From Methanosarcinales archaeon (lineage in GTDB: Archaea > Halobacteriota > Methanosarcinia > Methanosarcinales > Methanocomedenaceae), in contig DAOUWY010000061.1 in NCBI GenBank assembly GCA_030666885.1, positions 1 through 8,916 on the forward strand: a stretch of 8,916 bases of DNA, in the 5' to 3' direction. Positions 1-5,057 of this stretch are shown here, one piece after another; positions within the stretch are counted from its first letter, which is position 1; every line of letters begins with the position of its first letter. Both the position numbers and the translations under genes were made by a program. Below the pieces are notes generated by a model, which saw only the letters and a program-made list of their open reading frames with translations, did not search any database and was not told the DNA's origin.

Positions 1-70
1 AAATTAATAGTTGGAATTTTTTACTAAATAGGGTATCCACTTTTACAATTTTGGTTCTGTTACCGAGGTG

Positions 71-84
71 TGGATTAAAATCCA
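71..84. repeat. Short inverted repeat upstream of thrS
   Basis: The sequence TGGATT-AA-AATCCA has perfect 6-bp arms with a 2-nt centre, and sits 13 bp upstream of the probable thrS TATA box. Related TCCAC/GTGGA words recur nearby: TATCCAC at about 34-40 and AATCCACC at about 148-155. The position would suit a regulator site or BRE-proximal element, but no known operator is recognised. It may be chance in AT-rich DNA. Confidence 0.25.
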
Positions 85-96
85 GAGACAAAATTA

Positions 97-104
97 TTTA
101 TATC
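97..104 (+). promoter_or_regulatory. Probable TATA box for thrS
   Basis: TTTATATC is a good match to the archaeal box A. It predicts transcription starting near 124-130 and a leader of roughly 110 nt before the thrS ATG. The rest of the first 238 bases holds no gene that I can support. The long leader is an inference from this box alone. Confidence 0.45.
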
Positions 105-238
105 CCTTATGGAGTCGGATATTTACAGAACCAGTGTCTTAAACTAAAATCCACCTGTGATTTGTGTACTATTGCGTTCAAACAAAATCCTTATCTAATC
201 TAAGCATTATCAATTACCAAAACAATGGTGACAATATT

Positions 239-2179
239 ATGCAGATACTACTCATCCATTCGGACCATATCGAATACCAGGTTAAGAAAAAAACCCCTGT
301 AGCAGAAACGATAGATGAAGACATGCACCATGGCAGCATGGACGAGGCACTGACCGTCTTTATCGCTGTGGAAAAAGCAGACGAAACCGATCCGAATAAG
401 GCCGTTGCCGCTTCAATTGATGAGATAAAGAAAGTAGCAGGCCAGGTCAAAGCAGAGAATATCATGCTCTATCCCTATGCCCACCTGAGCAGTTCCCTGT
501 CATCACCAAAAGTGGCAGTACGGGTCCTTAAGGATATGGAAGCCGCACTTAAAGATGAATATAATGTCAGGCGGGCTCCGTTCGGTTTCTACAAGGCATT
601 TGAGATAAAATGCAAGGGCCACCCCCTGTCAGAACTTTCCAGAACCATACGTGTGGAAGGAGAAGCAACACCGGGCGGTGTCGCATCAGCAGTATCTACA
701 GTACCCGCGGCATCCGCAGCACCTGCACCAGGGAAGGAAGAAGTGGTAAGCGAGGCCATCAAGGCCGAAGAGAAAGCCAAGTCCTACTGGCACATCCTGA
801 CCCCGGACGGAAAGCTGCATTCATTTGATGATTTTGATTTCACCAGACACGATAACCTGCGTAAGTTCAAAGACTACGAAGTGTCCAAGAGCAGGGCAGT
901 GGACCGTATACCCCCTCATGTGGAACTGATGCGACGGCTTGAGATTGCGGATTATGAACCCGGCAGCGACAGCGGCAACATGCGTTTCTATCCAAAGGGA
1001 AGGCTTATAAAGAGCCTGCTGGAAACCTATGTGCTGGATCGTTCGGCGTTGATGGGTGCCATGGAAGTGGAAACTCCACTCATGTACGATATGAACCATC
1101 CCACGCTAAAAAAATACCTGGACCGGTTCCCTGCACGCCAGTACTCGATCGAGGCCGACAAGAAGAGCCTCTTTTTGCGCTTTGCCGCCTGTTTTGGCCA
1201 GTTCCTGATGAACCACGACATGACCATCTCTTACCGCGACATGCCCTTGAAGATGATCGAGATGACCAGGTACAGTTTCCGCAAGGAGCAGAGCGGCGAA
1301 CTGGTGGGGTTGCGACGATTGCGGGCCTTTACCATGCCTGATATGCACACGCTGGCGGCTGATATGGAGCAGGCCATCATAGAGTTTGGTGAGCAGTATA
1401 ATATGTGCATGAGCGTGCTGGACACCATGGGGCTGGGGCTGGAGGACTATGAGGTTGCGATACGGTTCACCAGGGATTTTTATGAGGAGAATAAGGAGTT
1501 CATTACCGAACTTGCCCGTGTGGTTGACAAGCCCGTGATTGTGGAAATGTGGGATGAGAGGTTCTTCTATTTCGTGCTGAAGTTCGAGTTCAATTTCATC
1601 GATGCCCTGGATAAAGCCAGTGCATTGTCCACGGTGCAGATAGATGTGGAAAATGCCGAGAGGTACGATATCAATTATATTGACCGGGACGGTGAGGCAC
1701 AACGTCCTACTATCCTGCACTGCTCGCCAAGCGGTGCCATCGAGCGTATTATCTACGGCCTGCTTGAGAAGCAGCATATGCAAACACAGGCGGGCAAAGT
1801 GCCCATACTGCCGGTTTGGTTGTCACCCACCCAGGTCAGGGTGATACCGGTAGCACAGCGGCATATGGAATCGGCCGGAGAAGTGGCGCAGATGCTGGGC
1901 TGCAGGGTGGATATTGATGACAGGGCCGAGACTGTGGGCAAGAAGATACGGGATGCAGGTATGGAATGGATTCCGTACGTGGTCGTGCTGGGAGATGAGG
2001 AGTTTGCATCGGGCGACCTTAGTGTGACTGTGCGATCCGAGAGCCAGCCTGACAAGCCCAAAAAAGTAATGATGAAGGCATGGGACCTGTCTGCCAGGGT
2101 ACAGGCCGAGATCGCAGGATTGCCGTATAAGGGTCTGGCACTGCCGGTGTATCTGTCAGTAAGGCCGAAGTTCCTGTAG
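239..2179 (+). CDS. thrS: Threonyl-tRNA synthetase, archaeal type
   Basis: Cytoplasmic class II synthetase that charges tRNA-Thr with threonine and edits mischarged serine. An upstream in-frame GTG at 164 exists, but I chose the ATG at 239 (646 aa) because archaeal ThrRS begins MQxLLIHSD and GGTGA at 227-231 sits 7 nt upstream. Residues about 1-140 form the archaeal editing domain related to D-aminoacyl-tRNA deacylase, with the expected H82 (YPYAHLS), K119 (FYKAF) and E132 (HPLSELSR). An Ala/Pro-rich, charged linker follows (about 140-190). The catalytic core carries zinc-ligand candidates C318, H370 and H494, the motif 2 arginine R348 (FRKEQSG) and the motif 3 arginine R503 (GAIERIIYG). The last ~120 residues are the anticodon-binding domain. 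Length fits the family. It ends in TAG with an in-frame TAA eight codons later. tRNA-Pro follows after 60 nt. Confidence 0.97.
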   Translation: MQILLIHSDHIEYQVKKKTPVAETIDEDMHHGSMDEALTVFIAVEKADETDPNKAVAASIDEIKKVAGQVKAENIMLYPYAHLSSSLSSPKVAVRVLKDMEAALKDEYNVRRAPFGFYKAFEIKCKGHPLSELSRTIRVEGEATPGGVASAVSTVPAASAAPAPGKEEVVSEAIKAEEKAKSYWHILTPDGKLHSFDDFDFTRHDNLRKFKDYEVSKSRAVDRIPPHVELMRRLEIADYEPGSDSGNMRFYPKGRLIKSLLETYVLDRSALMGAMEVETPLMYDMNHPTLKKYLDRFPARQYSIEADKKSLFLRFAACFGQFLMNHDMTISYRDMPLKMIEMTRYSFRKEQSGELVGLRRLRAFTMPDMHTLAADMEQAIIEFGEQYNMCMSVLDTMGLGLEDYEVAIRFTRDFYEENKEFITELARVVDKPVIVEMWDERFFYFVLKFEFNFIDALDKASALSTVQIDVENAERYDINYIDRDGEAQRPTILHCSPSGAIERIIYGLLEKQHMQTQAGKVPILPVWLSPTQVRVIPVAQRHMESAGEVAQMLGCRVDIDDRAETVGKKIRDAGMEWIPYVVVLGDEEFASGDLSVTVRSESQPDKPKKVMMKAWDLSARVQAEIAGLPYKGLALPVYLSVRPKFL

Positions 2180-2188
2180 ATGGAAAGG

Positions 2189-2197
2189 CTTTTAATC
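2189..2197 (+). promoter_or_regulatory. Possible TATA box for tRNA-Pro
   Basis: TTTTAATCG is a weak TATA-like element lying just after the thrS stop. A start about 25 bp downstream would give a roughly 20-nt 5' leader before the tRNA, to be removed by RNase P. Alternatively the tRNA is processed from a thrS read-through transcript. Confidence 0.25.
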
Positions 2198-2239
2198 GAT
2201 TAACGAGTACAGTAGGCAATACAGCCGATATTTTATTGC

Positions 2240-2314
2240 GGGACAGTAGGGTAGCCTGGCCGATCCTCGAGCGTTTGGGGCGCTTGGACTGCGGTTCGAA
2301 TCCGCGCTGTCCCA
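2240..2314 (+). tRNA. tRNA-Pro (anticodon UGG)
   Basis: A full cloverleaf can be drawn. The acceptor stem GGGACAG/CTGTCCC is perfect, with discriminator A at 2314. The D arm GGGT...ATCC has the AGCCTGG loop typical of archaeal tRNA-Pro. The anticodon stem GAGCG/CGCTT closes the 7-nt loop TTTGGGG (2274-2280), placing TGG at 2276-2278. The T arm has a TTCGAAT loop with a five-pair stem that includes one G-U pair. No CCA is encoded and there is no intron, so CCA must be added enzymatically. It decodes CCA proline codons, and other CCN codons by wobble. Confidence 0.95.
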
Positions 2315-2319
2315 CTTGG

Positions 2320-2324
2320 TTTTT
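2320..2324 (+). terminator. Oligo-T stop after tRNA-Pro
   Basis: A run of five T residues six bases beyond the tRNA 3' end is the usual minimal archaeal stop signal. The run is short, so the call is modest. Confidence 0.4.
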
Positions 2325-2406
2325 CTAGTTGTAGTGGCCCCGGTTGCCAGTAGGTACTGTGAATACTGTAAAGGAGGTCCGTGAAGTGGAATTCCCAAGA
2401 CATCAC

Positions 2407-2416
2407 ATTTATATAA
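2407..2416 (+). promoter_or_regulatory. Probable TATA box for rps3ae
   Basis: ATTTATATAA is a strong archaeal TATA element about 100 bp upstream of rps3ae. It predicts a start near 2435-2440 and a leader of about 80 nt. The 9-bp word CATCACATT occurs twice around it (2401-2409 and 2438-2446), flanking the box; its meaning is unknown. A second AT-rich stretch (about 2475-2503) could hold an alternative promoter. Confidence 0.5.
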
Positions 2417-2517
2417 TGATAAACCCACTTAGGTACCCATCACATTACGGTATCCATAATGAGAATGGACCAAAATAAATCAAATATTAAAATGATATTA
2501 TAATCGGAGGAACAAGT

Positions 2518-3126
2518 TTGGCAAAAGCGAAAAGAGGTCAAAGAAAAGTCGATGGCTGGAAATCCAAGCAGTGGTACAATATAGTCACACCTGACATGAT
2601 GGGGCAGCAGGAAATCGGTGAAACTTTTTCCAATGAACCTGAACAATTACTGGGCAGGGTTATTGAGGTCACACTGGGAGATCTCACCAATGACATGTCA
2701 AAGTATAATGTAAAACTGGCGCTCAGGATCGACCAGATAGGAGGAGACTCAGCCTATACCAAGTTCATTGGTCATGACCTCACAAGGGATTACCTGAGGT
2801 CACTGATAAAGAGACAGACTTCAATGGTCACTGCAAATCTGGATGTAATGACCAGCGACGGATATAAGTTCCGTGTCAAACCAACATGTTTCACAGTCAA
2901 GCGGGCCAGGTCCAGCCAGATCAAAGCTATCAGGCAGTATATGACCTCAATAGTCCGGCAAAGGGCCCGTGAATCAGATTTCAACACCTTTGTACAGGAT
3001 GCTGTACTGGGGAAACTCTCTGCCCAGATATACAGGAATGTAAAAACCCTCTATCCGCTAAGGCGTGTTGAGATCCTTAAGTCACAAGTCCTTGCCGAGC
3101 CGTCTGTAAAGGAACCAGCGGCATAA
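2518..3126 (+). CDS. rps3ae: 30S ribosomal protein eS1 (S3Ae)
   Basis: Component of the small ribosomal subunit, found in archaea and eukaryotes (eukaryotic S3a) and absent from bacteria. The 202-aa product has the family's basic N-terminus followed by VDGWKSKQWYNIVTP, the GRVIEVTLGDLTND segment and the C-terminal LYPLRRVEILKSQ, and its length is normal. Translation starts at TTG. This start is fixed by GGAGG at 2506-2510, 7 nt upstream, and by the expected MAKAKRGQRKVDGW N-terminus; no ATG lies nearby in frame. It has its own promoter candidate and a poly-T terminator, so it is probably monocistronic. Family assignment is firm. Confidence 0.97.
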   Translation: MAKAKRGQRKVDGWKSKQWYNIVTPDMMGQQEIGETFSNEPEQLLGRVIEVTLGDLTNDMSKYNVKLALRIDQIGGDSAYTKFIGHDLTRDYLRSLIKRQTSMVTANLDVMTSDGYKFRVKPTCFTVKRARSSQIKAIRQYMTSIVRQRARESDFNTFVQDAVLGKLSAQIYRNVKTLYPLRRVEILKSQVLAEPSVKEPAA

Positions 3127-3134
3127 GTACTTGC

Positions 3135-3157
3135 TTTTTTTCCTTTTTTTTCTTTTT
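3135..3157 (+). terminator. Poly-T terminator after rps3ae
   Basis: Three T runs (7, 8 and 5 T) separated only by C residues begin 9 nt after the rps3ae stop. There is no need for a hairpin: this is the classic archaeal intrinsic terminator. It separates rps3ae from the aspartokinase unit. Confidence 0.75.
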
Positions 3158-3202
3158 CAAGACCCCGAATTCCAATTGCGGAAGTCAGGTTAAACAAAAA
3201 TC

Positions 3203-3238
3203 TTATTTAGCTGTCTGACCAGTTAAGGACTTAATATA
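3203..3238 (+). promoter_or_regulatory. Promoter region of the aspartokinase gene
   Basis: Two TATA-like elements are visible. TTATTTAG at about 3203-3210 would give a leader of roughly 20 nt. TTAATATA at 3231-3238 is centred about 22 nt before the ATG and would give a leaderless or near-leaderless mRNA. Only a weak ribosome binding site (GTGG near 3246-3249) precedes the ATG, which makes the second reading reasonable. The choice cannot be made from sequence alone. Confidence 0.35.
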
Positions 3239-3256
3239 GACACCAGTGGTTTTCCT

Positions 3257-4654
3257 ATGAAGATAATAATGAAGTTTGGCGGAACATCAGTTGCCGATGG
3301 TAAGAAACTACGGCATGTGGCAGAGTTGGTAAAGGGTTACCAGGATAAAGACTACCAGATAGTAGTGGTAACATCGGCTCTGGGCGGGGTCACCGATGCC
3401 ATACTTGAGGAGGCGCATAAGGCTTCGAAAGATGGTGAGGTCTCAAGGGTAAAGGAATTCATAGCTGATCTTACTAAACAGCATCATACGGCTACCCGTG
3501 AAGCAGTAGGCAATAATTCAAATGTCGAAGATATCATTGCCAGACTGGATGCAAGGATAGAGGAGATTGAAAAAGCCCTTACAGGTATTTGTTATCTTGG
3601 AGAGCTTACATTGCGGTCCATTGATTACCTGTCATCCTATGGGGAACGAATGGCTGCACCCATCCTATCCGGTGCCATCGGATCACTTGGTGTCGAATCA
3701 AGTCATTTCACAGGCGGCGAGATAGGGATAATCACTGATGACAATTTCGGTAGCGCCTATCCCCTCGAATCATCATATAAGAATATCAAGAAGCATCTAT
3801 CTCCGTTATTACCGGGCACTATACCTGTAGTGGCAGGATTCATCGGGGAAGATGAGCACGGTATTATCACTACACTTGGCCGCGGTGGATCAGATTTCAC
3901 TGCATCCATTATCGGGGCATCCCTCAATGCCGATGAGATATGGCTATGGAAAGAGGTGCCTGGTATCATGACTACAGACCCAAAGCTGGTTCCCGAGGCA
4001 AGACCCCTGGAGGTAATATCCTATATTGAGGCAATGGAAATGTCATTCTTTGGGGCTAAGGTACTGCATCCCAAGGCTATAGAGCCTGCAATACGCCACG
4101 ATATACCTGTCAGGGTCAAAAATACATTCGAGCCGGAATATCCCGGGACCCTTATAGTGAAGGAACAAAAGACTGTCCGGAATGTGGTAAAGGCTGTAAC
4201 TGTGATCGATAAGGTGGCACTGGTGAATATTAGCGGTGCGGGCATGGTAGGTACTATCGGCGTGGCAGCCAGGGCTTTTAGTGCACTTGCCAATGCGGGT
4301 GTGAACATTATCATGATCAGCCAGGGCTCTTCTGAGGCTAACCTGTCTGTGGTGGTGGATGATGAACACTTAAAACCGGCAGTTAAGGCGTTGAAGCAGG
4401 AGTTCAGGAATGGTGTGGTGGGTGAAATAGACCATGATGTCCATATTTCTGTAGTTGCTATAGTTGGTGTGGGAATGGCTGGAACTCCGGGTGTTGCCGG
4501 TAAGGTGTTTGATGCACTTGGACAAAATAAGGTCAATGTGATTATGATCAGCCAGGGTTCGTCCCAGCATAATATTTCTTTTGTTGTAAAGGAGGGCGAT
4601 GCTGCGAAGGCGGTACAGTTGCTTCATAAGGTTTTTTCACTGGAAAAGCTTTAA
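3257..4654 (+). CDS. Aspartokinase with two ACT domains
   Basis: Cytoplasmic enzyme that phosphorylates L-aspartate with ATP, the first step towards threonine, methionine and lysine. The 465-aa protein starts MKIIMKFGGTSV; KFGGTS (from residue 6) is the amino-acid-kinase nucleotide/phosphate motif. SYGERM at about 127-132 and GRGGSDFTA from 208 are further active-site motifs. Residues about 320-385 and 397-462 are two ACT domains, each with GMxGTxGVA and NxIMISQGSS elements. In archaeal and bacterial homologues these bind an end-product amino acid, usually threonine or lysine. No homoserine dehydrogenase domain is fused, so it is monofunctional. The ATG at 3257 is preferred over the internal Met at 3269 because it completes the first beta strand. 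No operon partner is visible; a 6-bp stem (4653-4673) follows the end. Confidence 0.95.
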   Translation: MKIIMKFGGTSVADGKKLRHVAELVKGYQDKDYQIVVVTSALGGVTDAILEEAHKASKDGEVSRVKEFIADLTKQHHTATREAVGNNSNVEDIIARLDARIEEIEKALTGICYLGELTLRSIDYLSSYGERMAAPILSGAIGSLGVESSHFTGGEIGIITDDNFGSAYPLESSYKNIKKHLSPLLPGTIPVVAGFIGEDEHGIITTLGRGGSDFTASIIGASLNADEIWLWKEVPGIMTTDPKLVPEARPLEVISYIEAMEMSFFGAKVLHPKAIEPAIRHDIPVRVKNTFEPEYPGTLIVKEQKTVRNVVKAVTVIDKVALVNISGAGMVGTIGVAARAFSALANAGVNIIMISQGSSEANLSVVVDDEHLKPAVKALKQEFRNGVVGEIDHDVHISVVAIVGVGMAGTPGVAGKVFDALGQNKVNVIMISQGSSQHNISFVVKEGDAAKAVQLLHKVFSLEKL

Positions 4655-4673
4655 TGTATGAAAATTTTACATT
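4653..4673 (+). repeat. Small inverted repeat at the aspartokinase stop
   Basis: AATGTA and TACATT form perfect 6-bp arms around a 9-nt AT-rich loop, overlapping the stop codon. It could assist 3'-end formation, but it lacks a T run, so any terminator role is weak. Confidence 0.25.
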
Positions 4674-4715
4674 CTGGTCGGGTTTATTTGGATATGTGTT
4701 TAAAAGATATTCTGG

Positions 4716-5057
4716 ATGATTATGGCATTTTTCATAGCCATAGCGGTATTTCAGTCCATGACATTTATAAAACCCGCCATCATGCCATCTATTGATTCCG
4801 GCTCTCTTGACTTCCAACCTGCCACCGGGATATAAGATAGATATTTTTGCAGATGAACTTGGCAGGAGTCCTGTTCTCAACAAGTCGCACGGCTTGGATC
4901 TTTTGACCTGCTGTATTACTATCTGGGGACAGGGGGATCGTGAAGGAGATGTGGGGATGCTTTTGGTTATGGCTGTTATCTTTTTCGGGGTGGCTATATC
5001 GAGGTTCAGGTTTGAGCAGGCTGAGGATTCAGAATATCAGGGGATATGCAGTTTTTA
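4716..5057 (+). pseudogene. Decayed 5' end of a secreted sugar-dehydrogenase-like gene
   Basis: This stretch between two good genes has no convincing intact ORF, but two frames contain protein-like pieces. From ATG 4716 one frame reads MIMAFFIAIAVFQSMTFIKP, resembling a signal peptide, then stops at TAA 4839 after 40-odd codons. The +1 frame, open from 4792, reads LPPGYKIDIFADELGRSPV. This resembles the mature N-terminus of PQQ-dependent glucose/sorbosone dehydrogenase-like proteins (LPPGFxIxxFA...). A single frameshift near 4800-4825 would join them. Downstream the second frame reads through a hydrophobic stretch (MLLVMAVIFFGVAI, from ATG 4957 with GGAG 8 nt upstream) and runs into the opposite-strand ROCO gene; I do not recognise that part. 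The TATA-like TTTATAAA at 4764-4771 lies inside the signal-like segment and may be coincidental. The family call rests on a short motif from memory. Confidence 0.35.

Noticed and set aside
164..238. Upstream GTG start extending ThrRS by 25 residues
   Set aside because: The extension lacks family similarity, and the ATG at 239 has GGTGA at correct spacing and the conserved MQxLLIHSD start.
1106..1783. 225-codon - strand open frame within thrS
   Set aside because: It lies entirely antisense to the catalytic core of ThrRS, has no ribosome binding site or family features, and is a codon-usage shadow.
2348..2368. CAGTA-GG-TACTG inverted repeat and tandem TACTGT words
   Set aside because: Arms of only 5 bp with no position relative to a promoter that suggests function.
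2373..2416. GGAGGT followed by GTG and an 11-codon ORF between tRNA-Pro and rps3ae
   Set aside because: The spacing of 2-3 nt is too short for initiation, and the ORF runs into the rps3ae TATA box, so it would not be on that transcript.
4721..4742. TATGGC/GCCATA inverted repeat after aspartokinase as a terminator
   Set aside because: Arms of 6 bp with a 10-nt loop, no T run downstream, and it falls within the signal-peptide-like coding remnant.
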